DNA of 64,000 nt from Flavobacterium xinjiangense (GCF_900142885.1 NZ_FRCL01000002.1:310001-374000); one strand, 5' to 3'. Counted from the first letter of the stretch, positions 9,248 through 18,582 are shown. Made by a program: numbers and translations. The notes: generated from the letters alone by a model not told the origin.

Positions 9248-9994
9248 CTAGATTACTTTCGCTTCGTTGTGTAATAAATTGATTAATTCGTCTAAATTAT
9301 CTGCAGAAATTAATTTTACGGCAGATCTTGGAGCTGGTTTTTCAAATTTCACCGCTTTTGTCTCTATTGGTGCAGCAACAGGCTCAAGAATTGTCAATGC
9401 TTTAGTTCGAGCAGTCATAATTCCTCTCATGTTTGGAATACGCAAATCTTTCTCTTCAACCAATCCTTTTTGCCCACCAATAATTAAAGGTAGAGTAGTA
9501 GCAACGGTTTCTTTTCCGCCATCAATTTCACGAACTGCTTTTACATTTGAACCGTCAACCGTTATGGAAGTACAAGAATTTAGGAAGTTGTATCCTAAGA
9601 TTCCGGCTATCATTCCAGGAACCATTCCTCCATTATAATCCAAAGATTCTTTTCCAGCGATAATAACATCGTAACCGCCGTTTTTGATTACTTCAGCAAG
9701 TTGTTTGGCAACGAAAAATCCGTCAGTAGGATTTGCGTTTACACGAATGGCTTCGTTTGCACCTATTGCTAATGCTTTTCTTAAAGTTGGTTCTGTTTCT
9801 GGTCCTCCAACATTGACAACCGTAACGGTTGCGCCTTGTTGTTCTTGGAACCAAATAGCTCGTGTTAAACCAAATTCGTCATTTGGATTAATCACAAATT
9901 GTACACCATTAGTATCAAATTCAGAGTCACCATTGATAAAGTTAATTTTTGAAGTAGTATCAGGAACGTGACTGATGCAAACTAATATTTTCAT
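9248..9994 (-). CDS. etfB: Electron transfer flavoprotein subunit beta
   Basis: A 248-residue FixA/EtfB. MKILVCISHVPDTTSKI, FVINPNDEFGLTRAIW, the AMP-site segment VIAGKESLDYNGGMVPGMIAGILG and PLIIGGQKGLVEEKDLRIPNMRGIM are typical. It binds AMP and forms the ETF heterodimer with EtfA, encoded next. It is the first gene of the pair and divergent from pdhB across a 480-bp gap. Confidence 0.96.
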   Translation of the reverse strand: MKILVCISHVPDTTSKINFINGDSEFDTNGVQFVINPNDEFGLTRAIWFQEQQGATVTVVNVGGPETEPTLRKALAIGANEAIRVNANPTDGFFVAKQLAEVIKNGGYDVIIAGKESLDYNGGMVPGMIAGILGYNFLNSCTSITVDGSNVKAVREIDGGKETVATTLPLIIGGQKGLVEEKDLRIPNMRGIMTARTKALTILEPVAAPIETKAVKFEKPAPRSAVKLISADNLDELINLLHNEAKVI

Positions 9995-10027
9995 AAGTAT
10001 ATATTTAATTATTCTTAATTTCTTTTA

Positions 10028-10035
10028 CAAATTTA
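10028..10035 (-). promoter_or_regulatory. Candidate -7 element TAAATTTG for etfBA
   Basis: Minus-strand TAAATTTG fits TAnnTTTG, 33 bp upstream of the etfB ATG. No good -33 box is visible, so the call is tentative. Confidence 0.4.
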
Positions 10036-10300
10036 AAATTTTAATTCGAATAAATACTATGCATGCATAATATTTTTTTCATAACTATTACGATTTCGGA
10101 GATTTAACAGGAAGATTTAACGCTTTGGATAGTAAAGATCGCTTTTGATAAAAAATGCTTCCGTTATTTTTTTGTGATTTTATAGTGATAAATACTTGTT
10201 ATGCAAATAAATAAAACAGAAATTCAATCACTCCTTTTTAGTATTGGAATGTGGTAAATTTTATAGGGTAAGAGAATTGCTCTGTATTACATCGATTTCG

Positions 10301-10388
10301 TAGCCCGGCTAACCGCTATATCTTCTTGCAGTCTAGTTTTTTAGAACTAGACTGCAAGAAGATATAGCGGTTAGCCGGAAATAGCTCC
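10301..10388 (-). repeat. Structured dispersed repeat, copy A (34-bp perfect inverted repeat)
   Basis: Arms 10305-10338 and 10345-10378 are perfectly complementary, with a 6-nt loop. Read on the minus strand it starts GGAGCTATTTCCGGCT and ends in CCGGGCTA, like the other copies of the family. In this copy the right arm has become fully complementary to the left, instead of the usual AAGGATACCG side. The 9995-10474 gap holds this element, the etfB promoter and a -7-like TATTTTTG at 10434-10441 before pdhB; I see nothing else in it. Confidence 0.85.
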
Positions 10389-10433
10389 TAATTATTTTAA
10401 AGTAATTTATGCATTAAAGTGGTTTTAAATAAT

Positions 10434-10441
10434 TATTTTTG
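10434..10441 (+). promoter_or_regulatory. Candidate -7 element TATTTTTG for pdhB
   Basis: It matches TAnnTTTG, 33 bp before the pdhB ATG. The region 18-20 bp upstream lacks a TTG, so the -33 box is weak. Confidence 0.4.
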
Positions 10442-10474
10442 CTTTTCTAAAAATTACACACATACACTATAACT

Positions 10475-11452
10475 ATGAGAACGATACAATTTAGAGAGGC
10501 CATTTGCGAAGCAATGAGTGAAGAAATGCGTCGCGATGAGTCCATATACTTAATGGGTGAAGAAGTTGCAGAATATAATGGTGCTTACAAAGCGTCTAAA
10601 GGAATGCTTGCTGAATTTGGCGAAAAAAGAGTTATTGATACTCCAATCGCGGAACTTGGTTTTACAGGTATTGCAGTAGGATCAGCAATGAATGGGTGTC
10701 GACCAATCGTGGAGTACATGACATTCAATTTCTGTTTAGTAGGAATTGATCAAATTATAAATAATGCCGCTAAAATGCGTCAGATGACCGGTGGGCAATT
10801 TAATGTGCCAATCGTTTTTCGTGGTCCAACTGCTTCAGCAGGGCAATTAGGAGCAACACACTCGCAAGCTTTAGAAAACTGGTTTGCAAATACTCCAGGA
10901 CTTAAAGTTGTAGTTCCTTCTAACGTTTATGATGCAAAAGGACTTTTGAAATCAGCTATTCGTGATAATGATCCTGTAATTTTCATGGAATCAGAGCAAA
11001 TGTATGGTGATAAAGGAGAAGTGCCAGATGGTGAATATACAATCCCAATTGGTGTTGCTGATATAAAACGTGTTGGTACCGATGTTACGATTGTCTCTTT
11101 TGGAAAAATCATTAAAGAAGCTTACATCGCTGCTGATCAATTAGCAAAAGAAGGAATCTCCTGTGAAATTATCGATTTAAGAACGGTTCGTCCTTTGGAT
11201 TTCGAAACAATTTTGACTTCAGTAAGAAAAACAAACCGATTAGTAATTCTTGAAGAAGCTTGGCCTTTTGCAAGTGTTTCATCTGAGATTACATATTTAG
11301 TTCAAGAACGCGCTTTCGATTTTCTAGATGCACCTATTCAGCGAATCACAACAGCTGATACGCCAGCGCCTTATTCTCCAGTTTTACTGAAAGAATGGTT
11401 GCCTAATGCCGGTGATGTTGTAAAAGCAGTAAAAAAAGTACTGTACAAATAA
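10475..11452 (+). CDS. pdhB: Pyruvate dehydrogenase E1 component, beta subunit
   Basis: A 325-residue transketolase-like beta subunit. REAICEAMSEEMRRDESIYLMGEEV, AELGFTGIAVGSAMNGCRPI, the potassium/TPP-interface segment QLGATHSQALENWFANTPGLKVVVP and the C-terminal ITTADTPAPYSPVLLKEWLP are diagnostic. With the alpha subunit, encoded elsewhere, it decarboxylates pyruvate to feed acetyl groups to E2. It is transcribed alone and ended by a strong hairpin terminator. Confidence 0.93.
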   Translation: MRTIQFREAICEAMSEEMRRDESIYLMGEEVAEYNGAYKASKGMLAEFGEKRVIDTPIAELGFTGIAVGSAMNGCRPIVEYMTFNFCLVGIDQIINNAAKMRQMTGGQFNVPIVFRGPTASAGQLGATHSQALENWFANTPGLKVVVPSNVYDAKGLLKSAIRDNDPVIFMESEQMYGDKGEVPDGEYTIPIGVADIKRVGTDVTIVSFGKIIKEAYIAADQLAKEGISCEIIDLRTVRPLDFETILTSVRKTNRLVILEEAWPFASVSSEITYLVQERAFDFLDAPIQRITTADTPAPYSPVLLKEWLPNAGDVVKAVKKVLYK

Positions 11453-11471
11453 TCAAATAACAATTCAAAAG

Positions 11472-11509
11472 AAACTTCATCATACAAATATTTGATGAAG
11501 TTTTTTTTT
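11472..11509 (+). terminator. Intrinsic terminator of pdhB
   Basis: Stem AAACTTCATCA/TGATGAAGTTT followed by nine T. The upstream in-frame starts of the next gene (TTG/ATG at 11492-11497) lie inside this hairpin, which argues for the later ATG at 11516. Confidence 0.9.
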
Positions 11510-11515
11510 ACAATT

Positions 11516-14002
11516 ATGAAAAAAATCCTAATAATCAGTCTGCTTTTTTTATTCGCGTTTGCGAATAACGCTTTTGCGCAAACAAAAGTGAGTGGCATTG
11601 TTGTCGATAAATCAGGGCAGCCTATTCCTTTTGCAAATGTCGTTTTCAAAGATTCCAATGAAGGAATTGTTACTAATGAAGATGGTCGTTTTTATATTGA
11701 ATCTCAAAAAACATATAGTACAATTGTAGTGTCATCTGTAGGATTTTCAGAAAAAGAGATTGCTTTAGAAAAACCGGTAAATTATAATTTCAAAATTCAG
11801 TTGAATGAAGCCGAGAGCCTAAAAGAAGTGGTAATTTTTTCGGGGAAAACCTCAAAGAAAAACAATCCTGCACTTGATATTCTTAGAAAAATTTGGGAAC
11901 ACAAGCGCAAAAACGGATTGAATTTATTTGCTCAGTACCAAATGGAAAAGTACGAGAAGGTAGAGTTTGATATGAATACGATTGACAGTGCTTTTATGAA
12001 AAGTAAGCTTTTCAAAGGCATGGAATTCATTTTTGATCAAGTAGATACTTCCAGAATTACCGGAAAAACGTATTTGCCTATTTTTATCAATGAGGCTTTG
12101 TATGATGTATATGGAGATACTAAATTGAAGAAGGTAAAAGAGATAATGAAAGCCAACAAAACTTCGGGTTTTGAAGGGAATCAGCAAATTTTATCTTTTG
12201 TAAAAGATTTGTATTCAGATTATAATATCTATGACAACCACCTTACTTTTTTTGACAAAAGCTTTACCAGTCCATTGTCTAGCACTGGTATTGATGTTTA
12301 TAATTATGTATTGCGCGACAGCTCGTTTGTGGATAAAAAATGGTGTTACAACATAGTGTTTTATCCCCGACGCAAGAACGAACTGACTTTCAAAGGTGAT
12401 TTTTGGGTAAATGATTCCACATTTGCGATCAAAAAAATCAACATGGCGGTTACAAAAAGCGCTAACATCAACTGGGTAAAAGATATTTATTTAGAGCAGG
12501 AATTTGATGTGGTCAATGATTCGGTTTTTTTATTGACCCGTGATTATTTGATGTCGGATTTTGCTTTAAACAAAAAAGAGAAATCAAAAGGATTGTATGG
12601 AAAGAGAACTTCTTTCTACAGGAACCATGAATTCAATAAAGAGAAACCAGTTGCCTTTTATAAGGAAGAGGTTAATTATATGGATAAAGCGGTTTACGCT
12701 AAATCAGATGAATTCTGGAATGAAAACCGTTTTGAGAATTTGAGCAAAGACGAGTTAGGGGTTTATAAAATGCTAGACACGTTAAAGACCGTTAAAAAAT
12801 TCAAACAAATATCAAGTTCAGTAATGGTGCTTGCAAGTGGTTATGTGCAGTTTGGCCATATCGATTATGGTCCTATTTTTTCCACATTTGGATACAATGA
12901 AGTGGAAGGACTTCGACTACGTACCGGCGCAAGAACTTATTTTGGTACTGCCGATACATGGAGACTGCAAGGTTATGCTGCCTATGGTTTTAAAGATGAT
13001 AAATTGAAATACGGGTTTTCAGGAAAATGGATGGTAGATAAGAAAAACCGACTTATTTTGTCTGGAGGTAATAGGCGTGATGTGGAGCAAATAGGCTCGA
13101 GTTTAACCGCTTCAACGGATGTCTTGGGTCGAAGTAATGCGTCGTCAACGATTTTTGCTTCGGGGAATAATGGTAAGCTGACGACTATCAATTTAAGTAC
13201 CGTTGCTTTAGAAATAGAGCCAGTAAAAAACGTAACCTTTCAAACTGGGTTTTCCTATCGAACGTTAGAATCAGCCTCACCTACATTTAGTTTAGATTAT
13301 TACACTGATGCAGCACAGACCATTACTAAAAGCGATGTAAAACAATCGGAATTTAATTTTCGGGTAGGTTATACACCTAAAAGGAAAGCCATAGGGTTTG
13401 CCGTAGAAAGAGATATTGCAGACAGTCCGTATAGTGAAGTTTCTGTGAACTACAGCCATGGTTTTAAAGGATTGTTGGATAGTGATTTTAAATATGAAAA
13501 GATTCAATTGTATTTCAAACAACCTATTATAATAGGGCCTTTAGGACGATCCAATATTATTCTTGAAATGGGCAAAACCTTTGGGACAATTCCTTTGGGA
13601 TTGATGAGCGTTATACCGGGGAATCAAACCTTCTTTTCGAACGAAAGTACCTTTAGTAACCTCAATTATTATGAGTTTATATCGGATCAGTATACCACAT
13701 TGCAGTGGAATCATAATTTTCAAGGGAGATTCTTTTCGAGAATCCCATTTATGAGAAAACTCAATTGGAGAGAAATCATTGGAGTAAAAGGAGTTTATGG
13801 AACCATATCAGATGCTAACAGAGCGATAAATGCTTCCGGATTAGCTTATAATGCACCGGAGAATGTTTACTGGGAATACAATGCGGGTATTGGGAATATT
13901 TTCAAATTTTTGCGTATTGATTTCGCTTGGAGAGGAAGTTATTTAAACACTCCTGATACCAATCGTTTTTCGGTAAAAGGATCGTTTGGTTTCTATTTTT
14001 AA
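11516..14002 (+). CDS. DUF5686 outer-membrane protein with carboxypeptidase-like regulatory domain
   Basis: An 828-residue protein with a signal peptide MKKILIISLLFLFAFANNAFAQ. Residues about 25-105 are a CarboxypepD-reg-like Ig fold (KVSGIVVDKSGQPIPFANVVF). The DUF5686 region follows (NPALDILRKIWEHKRKNG, FWVNDSTFAIKKINM), ending in a TonB-receptor-like beta-barrel that finishes with FSVKGSFGFYF. There is no plug domain, so it is not a classical TonB receptor. The role is unknown; such proteins are common outer-membrane proteins in flavobacteria. The true start lies after the pdhB terminator. Confidence 0.88.
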   Translation: MKKILIISLLFLFAFANNAFAQTKVSGIVVDKSGQPIPFANVVFKDSNEGIVTNEDGRFYIESQKTYSTIVVSSVGFSEKEIALEKPVNYNFKIQLNEAESLKEVVIFSGKTSKKNNPALDILRKIWEHKRKNGLNLFAQYQMEKYEKVEFDMNTIDSAFMKSKLFKGMEFIFDQVDTSRITGKTYLPIFINEALYDVYGDTKLKKVKEIMKANKTSGFEGNQQILSFVKDLYSDYNIYDNHLTFFDKSFTSPLSSTGIDVYNYVLRDSSFVDKKWCYNIVFYPRRKNELTFKGDFWVNDSTFAIKKINMAVTKSANINWVKDIYLEQEFDVVNDSVFLLTRDYLMSDFALNKKEKSKGLYGKRTSFYRNHEFNKEKPVAFYKEEVNYMDKAVYAKSDEFWNENRFENLSKDELGVYKMLDTLKTVKKFKQISSSVMVLASGYVQFGHIDYGPIFSTFGYNEVEGLRLRTGARTYFGTADTWRLQGYAAYGFKDDKLKYGFSGKWMVDKKNRLILSGGNRRDVEQIGSSLTASTDVLGRSNASSTIFASGNNGKLTTINLSTVALEIEPVKNVTFQTGFSYRTLESASPTFSLDYYTDAAQTITKSDVKQSEFNFRVGYTPKRKAIGFAVERDIADSPYSEVSVNYSHGFKGLLDSDFKYEKIQLYFKQPIIIGPLGRSNIILEMGKTFGTIPLGLMSVIPGNQTFFSNESTFSNLNYYEFISDQYTTLQWNHNFQGRFFSRIPFMRKLNWREIIGVKGVYGTISDANRAINASGLAYNAPENVYWEYNAGIGNIFKFLRIDFAWRGSYLNTPDTNRFSVKGSFGFYF

Positions 14003-14043
14003 GAGGAATTTGTTTCAGAATCTATTCCTGTTATTTTTTATTT

Positions 14044-14126
14044 GAAGCTATTTCCAGCTGTACACTATATCTTTTTATCTCGTTTTTGAAAACGAGATAA
14101 AAAGGATGCCGTTTCCATCTGGGCTA
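14044..14126 (+). repeat. Structured dispersed repeat, copy B
   Basis: It begins GAAGCTATTTCCAGCTG and ends GTTTCCATCTGGGCTA, with a central 16-bp stem (14071-14086 with 14089-14104, CTTTTTATCTCGTTTT on the left). Basal pairing CCAG/CTGG. It ends 13 bp before the ATG of the glycosylase gene, so it would form most of that gene's 5' leader if transcription reads through. Confidence 0.85.
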
Positions 14127-14139
14127 AAAAAATCAGATT

Positions 14140-14748
14140 ATGCAACAAGCCATCGAATATCTTTCAGAAAAAGATACGATTTTCAAACTCATAATAGAAA
14201 AATACGGACTTCCAACGATTCCAAAAAGACCGCAAGGTTTTGAGACTTTACTGTTGTTAATATTAGAGCAACAAGTTTCGATAGATTCAGCCAAAGCCAC
14301 TTTTTTAAAATTAAGAGAAAAGATAAAAATCTTTGAACCATCTATTCTGGTGGATTTACAGGATGAGGAATTTAGGACCCTTGGCGTAAGCCGTCAAAAG
14401 ACGTCCTATATCAAAGCGTTGTCCGTTGCTATACTAAACAAGGATATTGATTTAGAAAGCCTGCCAACCAAAACAGCGGATCAAGTACGACAAGAACTCA
14501 TTAAAATAAAAGGAATAGGAAACTGGACCATAGATATTTATTTGATGTTTTGTCTGCAAGCCCCGGATTTATTGCCGCTAGGAGATATTGCGGTTGTAAA
14601 TACGATCAAAGAATTACTCGATATTCACGAAAAAGAAGCTATGGAAGTTCATGCTGTGCAATGGAGCCCGTATCGTTCTTACGCCACATTTCTTTTATGG
14701 CATTATTATTTGAACAAAAGAAACAGAACAATAGTATATCAATATTAA
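14140..14748 (+). CDS. DNA-3-methyladenine glycosylase family (AlkA-like HhH-GPD)
   Basis: A 202-residue base-excision repair glycosylase. The helix-hairpin-helix LIKIKGIGNWTIDIYLMFCL (about 120-139) is followed by the catalytic Asp149 in LPLGDIAVV. Its expected role is removal of alkylated purines from DNA. It lacks the AlkA N-terminal domain, as is usual for this short subfamily. It stands alone between repeat copy B and ppa. Confidence 0.85.
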   Translation: MQQAIEYLSEKDTIFKLIIEKYGLPTIPKRPQGFETLLLLILEQQVSIDSAKATFLKLREKIKIFEPSILVDLQDEEFRTLGVSRQKTSYIKALSVAILNKDIDLESLPTKTADQVRQELIKIKGIGNWTIDIYLMFCLQAPDLLPLGDIAVVNTIKELLDIHEKEAMEVHAVQWSPYRSYATFLLWHYYLNKRNRTIVYQY

Positions 14749-14788
14749 TTTCATGAAAATTTAATGTAGAGATAACGTGGATTTTTCA

Positions 14789-14818
14789 TTGTAAAAACGT
14801 ATCGTTTGCTTATTTTTG
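14789..14818 (+). promoter_or_regulatory. Promoter of ppa (TTG-N19-TATTTTTG)
   Basis: TTG at 14789-14791, a 19-bp spacer and TATTTTTG at 14811-14818 match the Bacteroidota consensus. The expected start site is about 25 nt before the ppa ATG. Confidence 0.75.
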
Positions 14819-14849
14819 CACCCATAATTATAGAAAAGAAAAAACTAAA

Positions 14850-15380
14850 ATGACTGCAGACAAATTAACAACTTTCGATGTTCTTATCGAAATACCAAGA
14901 GGAAGTAGAAATAAATACGAATATGATTTCGAAATAAAAAGAATGCGTTTTGACAGAATGCTTTTTTCATCCATGATGTATCCTGCTGATTACGGATTTA
15001 TTCCTGAAACATTAGCATTAGACGGAGATCCATTAGATGTTCTAGTATTAGTAAATGAACCAACTTTTCCTGGATGCGTAATGGAAGTAAAACCAATTGG
15101 TGTTTTTCATATGGCAGATGATAAGGGACCAGACGAGAAAGTTATCTGTGTACCGGTTTCTGATCCAATTTGGAATTCATTGAACGATTTGTCTGATATG
15201 AATCCGCATTTATTAAAGGAAATCGAACATTTCTTCCAAGTTTATAAAGACTTAGAAAACAAAACAGTAGATGTTGGTGGTTGGGGTGATGTAAATGAAG
15301 CGTATGCCATTATCAAAGAATGTACAAAACGTTTTGACGATATTGAAAACAAACCAGAAGGATTATTTAGCATTAAATAA
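14850..15380 (+). CDS. ppa: Inorganic pyrophosphatase (soluble, family I)
   Basis: A 176-residue enzyme that hydrolyses cytosolic pyrophosphate. VLIEIPRGSRNKYEYD, MMYPADYGFIPETLALDGDPLDVLVL (metal ligands in the DGDPLDVLV signature) and PVSDPIW are family marks. It has its own promoter and terminator and is followed by the membrane pyrophosphatase, so two pyrophosphate-consuming systems are neighbours. Confidence 0.96.
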   Translation: MTADKLTTFDVLIEIPRGSRNKYEYDFEIKRMRFDRMLFSSMMYPADYGFIPETLALDGDPLDVLVLVNEPTFPGCVMEVKPIGVFHMADDKGPDEKVICVPVSDPIWNSLNDLSDMNPHLLKEIEHFFQVYKDLENKTVDVGGWGDVNEAYAIIKECTKRFDDIENKPEGLFSIK

Positions 15381-15402
15381 TTCCCACACATATAATTTTT
15401 GC

Positions 15403-15439
15403 AAAAAAAGCAATACTCCGTTAAGAGTATTGCTTTTTT
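15403..15439 (+). terminator. Intrinsic terminator of ppa
   Basis: Stem GCAATACTC/GAGTATTGC with loop CGTTAA, A-run before and T-run after. Confidence 0.88.
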
Positions 15440-15493
15440 GTTTAAATTCGTTTCGTTACATTATTAATAATAACCAAAAACCAAACCAAAATT

Positions 15494-17950
15494 ATGAATA
15501 CAATAATGATTTACTTGCCAATAGTCATGGCATTTATTGGACTGGCATTTATGCTTGTAAAAAGAACATGGGTTTTAAAACAAGATGCCGGAGACGGTAA
15601 AATGAAAGAGATTTCAGATTATATCTATGAAGGGGCGCTGGCTTTCCTTAATGCTGAATATCGTTTATTGGCTTTCTTCGTAGTTGGAGCAAGTATTGTT
15701 CTTGCAGGAATGTCTTATTTATTTCACACCACCAATATATTAATAGTTGTTGCTTTTATTTTTGGCGCATTTTTCTCTGCTTTCGCCGGGAATATGGGGA
15801 TGAAAATCGCAACAAAAACTAACGTTAGGACTACACAAGCAGCCCGTACGAGTTTATCTCAAGCATTGAAAGTTTCTTTTGGCGGCGGAACAGTAATGGG
15901 TTTGGGAGTTGCTGGTTTAGCCGTGTTGGGTTTGACAAGTTTCTTTATTTTCTTTTATAATTATTTTATGGGTGGCGTTTGGACTTCATCAGAAGATATG
16001 ACCAAAGTGCTGGAAACATTAGCTGGTTTTTCTCTTGGAGCGGAATCAATTGCATTATTTGCTCGTGTTGGAGGTGGTATTTATACAAAAGCTGCCGATG
16101 TAGGTGCTGATTTAGTGGGTAAAGTAGAAGCAGGAATTCCAGAAGACGATCCTCGTAATCCAGCTACTATTGCGGATAATGTAGGAGATAATGTGGGCGA
16201 TGTTGCCGGAATGGGTGCTGATTTATTTGGTTCTTATGTAGCGACAGTTTTGGCCGCCATGGTTCTTGGAAATTATGTGATTAAAGATATGGGAGGGAAT
16301 ATTAAAGATGTTTTCGGCGGAATTGGACCTATCTTATTACCAATGGCAATTGCTGGTTTTGGAATTTTGTTTTCTATTATCGGAACGATGTTAGTAAAAA
16401 TTACAGATGAAAATGCAAAAGAGGCGCAAGTTCAAAAAGCATTGAATATTGGAAACTGGGTTTCTATCTTATTAACTGCTGTAGCGTGTTACTTTTTAGT
16501 ACAATATATGTTACCGGAAACGATGAAAATGAATTTCTTCGGAGAAGGGATTCAAGATATTTCGTCGATGAGAGTTTTTTATGCAACCCTTGTTGGATTA
16601 ACCGTTGGGGCAGTTATTTCATCAGTTACAGAATATTATACAGGATTAGGGACAAAACCGGTTATGGCAATTGTTCAAAAATCAAGTACTGGAGCAGGAA
16701 CTAACGTAATTGCTGGTTTAGCAACGGGAATGATTTCTACCTTTCCAACGGTGTTGTTATTTGCTGCGGCAATTTGGACTTCTTATGCCCTAGCAGGATT
16801 TTATGGTGTGGCATTAGCTGCTTCAGCGATGATGGCAACTACTGCAATGCAATTAGCCATTGATGCCTTCGGACCAATATCTGATAACGCAGGTGGAATT
16901 GCGGAGATGAGTGAATTACCAAAAGAAGTGCGTACAAGAACAGATATTTTAGATTCAGTAGGAAATACAACTGCAGCAACAGGAAAAGGATTTGCTATCG
17001 CTTCGGCGGCATTAACTTCATTAGCTTTATTTGCGGCTTATGTAACTTTTACAGGAATTGACGGAATCAATATTTTTAAAGCGCCCGTTTTAGCAATGCT
17101 ATTCGTTGGTGGAATGATACCTGTAGTTTTCTCGGCTTTAGCGATGAATTCTGTTGGGAAAGCAGCAATGGATATGGTCTATGAAGTGCGTCGTCAGTTC
17201 AAAGAAATTCCAGGAATTATGGAAGGAACCGGAAAACCAGAATATGCAAAATGTGTTGATATTTCTACCAAAGCAGCTTTGCGTGAAATGATGTTGCCGG
17301 GAATCTTGACTATTGGTTTTCCAATTGCGATTGTTTTACTTGGTAAATTAGTATACGGAGACAACAACCAATTAATTGCCGAAATGTTAGGTGGTTATAT
17401 GGCCGGTGTTACTGTTTCTGGTGTGCTTTGGGCAGTTTTCCAAAACAATGCAGGTGGTGCTTGGGATAATGCCAAGAAATCTTTTGAAGCAGGAGTTCTA
17501 ATTAATGGAGAAATGACATACAAAGGTTCTGATGCGCATAAAGCTGCGGTAACTGGAGATACTGTTGGAGATCCATTCAAAGATACTTCTGGACCGTCGA
17601 TGAACATTTTGATTAAATTAACTTGTTTGATTGGATTGGTAATTGCACCAATATTGGGCGAAGGCAGTCATACATTGGCTAATAAAGCCTCTTGCTGTGC
17701 TGTTTCTGAAATGTGCACTTCAATGTCTCAAGAAGAATGTGTAGCTAAAGGATGCACTAGTAAAACGTGCAAATATATGAATGCGGCAATGCCTGCTCAT
17801 ATGATGTCTAAGGAAGTTTCAATTCAAAAAACAAGTGTTGACGGGAAAGTAAAGGCTACTATCAAAACTAGTATAAATGGTAAAGTTACTACCCAAAATT
17901 TTGAAGGAACTGATGCAGAAGTTCAAGCCAAAATTGATGCGTTGAAATAA
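15494..17950 (+). CDS. hppA: Ion-translocating membrane pyrophosphatase with Cys-rich C-terminal tail
   Basis: An 818-residue, about 16-span M-PPase that couples PPi hydrolysis to Na+ and/or H+ export. Catalytic motifs include GGGIYTKAADVGADLVGKVE with EAGIPEDDPRNPATIADNVG and NVGDVAGMGADLF, then AIDAFGPISDNAGGIAEMS and DAHKAAVTGDTVGDPFKDT. After the last membrane span (ending near ILGEGSH) there is an extra tail of about 94 residues. It has six Cys (734, 735, 741, 749, 754, 759), then MPAHMM, then a beta-rich segment VDGKVKATIKTSINGKVTTQ. M-PPase C-termini face outward, so this tail is probably periplasmic. Its function is unknown. Confidence 0.95.
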   Translation: MNTIMIYLPIVMAFIGLAFMLVKRTWVLKQDAGDGKMKEISDYIYEGALAFLNAEYRLLAFFVVGASIVLAGMSYLFHTTNILIVVAFIFGAFFSAFAGNMGMKIATKTNVRTTQAARTSLSQALKVSFGGGTVMGLGVAGLAVLGLTSFFIFFYNYFMGGVWTSSEDMTKVLETLAGFSLGAESIALFARVGGGIYTKAADVGADLVGKVEAGIPEDDPRNPATIADNVGDNVGDVAGMGADLFGSYVATVLAAMVLGNYVIKDMGGNIKDVFGGIGPILLPMAIAGFGILFSIIGTMLVKITDENAKEAQVQKALNIGNWVSILLTAVACYFLVQYMLPETMKMNFFGEGIQDISSMRVFYATLVGLTVGAVISSVTEYYTGLGTKPVMAIVQKSSTGAGTNVIAGLATGMISTFPTVLLFAAAIWTSYALAGFYGVALAASAMMATTAMQLAIDAFGPISDNAGGIAEMSELPKEVRTRTDILDSVGNTTAATGKGFAIASAALTSLALFAAYVTFTGIDGINIFKAPVLAMLFVGGMIPVVFSALAMNSVGKAAMDMVYEVRRQFKEIPGIMEGTGKPEYAKCVDISTKAALREMMLPGILTIGFPIAIVLLGKLVYGDNNQLIAEMLGGYMAGVTVSGVLWAVFQNNAGGAWDNAKKSFEAGVLINGEMTYKGSDAHKAAVTGDTVGDPFKDTSGPSMNILIKLTCLIGLVIAPILGEGSHTLANKASCCAVSEMCTSMSQEECVAKGCTSKTCKYMNAAMPAHMMSKEVSIQKTSVDGKVKATIKTSINGKVTTQNFEGTDAEVQAKIDALK

Positions 17951-17965
17951 TAGATTTAGTTATAA

Positions 17966-18003
17966 AACAAAAAATGCCTCGCAGTTGCGGGGCATTTTTG
18001 TTT
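17966..18003. terminator. Bidirectional terminator between hppA and the lipoprotein gene
   Basis: Stem AAAATGCCTCGCA/TGCGGGGCATTTT (one G-T pair) with loop GT, A-rich on the left and T-rich on the right. Confidence 0.85.
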
Positions 18004-18034
18004 TTAAATCCTTTGTGCTGTATTTCCTAAATAT

Positions 18035-18436
18035 TCAATAAGACCAATCTCCCCAATCGTCACCCAAATTTGATAGTTCAATAGCTGCCACAACTAAGAA
18101 AACAACTCCTAAAGAACCTACAACAATTGCAACATTTCCTATTGTTGTTGCCGTTTTGTCTAGAACACGTATAGTTTTTAAATCGCTTTCGGTTAATGGA
18201 ATTTTTTCAATTTGGCCTTTCGTTTTTATGAGACCGTAATATACACCATCAATTTTTTCAATTTTTTTAAATTTAAGTTTTGTATTGTCTGTTTTTACCA
18301 CTAAAATTTTTCTATCTACATTTGCCGCTTCATTTAAAGTAACAGGCGTTTTTTTATAAACAGCGCAGCTTTGCAGAATAAGCGCTATAATCAGTAAAAA
18401 ACAAATAGTTCTATTTTTTAAGTTTGGCAGTGTCAT
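18035..18436 (-). CDS. Small lipoprotein of unknown function
   Basis: I do not recognise this 133-residue protein. It has a lipoprotein signal with lipobox LQSC (TICFLLIIALILQSCAVYKK), a central beta-rich segment (KILVVKTDNTKLKFKKIEKI...YYGLIKTKGQIEKIPL) and one C-terminal membrane-type segment (IGNVAIVVGSLGVVFLVVAAI) before an acidic DDWGDW tail. The start MTLPNLK is chosen because the lipobox then lies at the normal distance; an in-frame ATG 12 codons earlier is less likely. Confidence 0.65.
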   Translation of the reverse strand: MTLPNLKNRTICFLLIIALILQSCAVYKKTPVTLNEAANVDRKILVVKTDNTKLKFKKIEKIDGVYYGLIKTKGQIEKIPLTESDLKTIRVLDKTATTIGNVAIVVGSLGVVFLVVAAIELSNLGDDWGDWSY

Positions 18437-18550
18437 GATTTTTAGATTTAAATTAATAATCAGAAAAACCAATTCATTAGCATTTGAGATTTGACAAATT
18501 AAGGGTAGTTAAAGTTAATTAATTTAAATTGTAATATTTTGATATATAAA

Positions 18551-18582
18551 AAAAAATGCCTCATGAAAGTGAGGCATTTTTA
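18551..18582. terminator. Terminator of the kinase operon
   Basis: Stem AAAAATGCCTCA/TGAGGCATTTTT, loop TGAAAG. A-run and T-run on either side make it usable from both strands; it follows the kinase gene on the minus strand. Confidence 0.85.

Noticed and set aside
11492..11515. Earlier start for the DUF5686 gene
   Set aside because: It falls in the stem and T-run of the pdhB terminator and precedes the real signal peptide.
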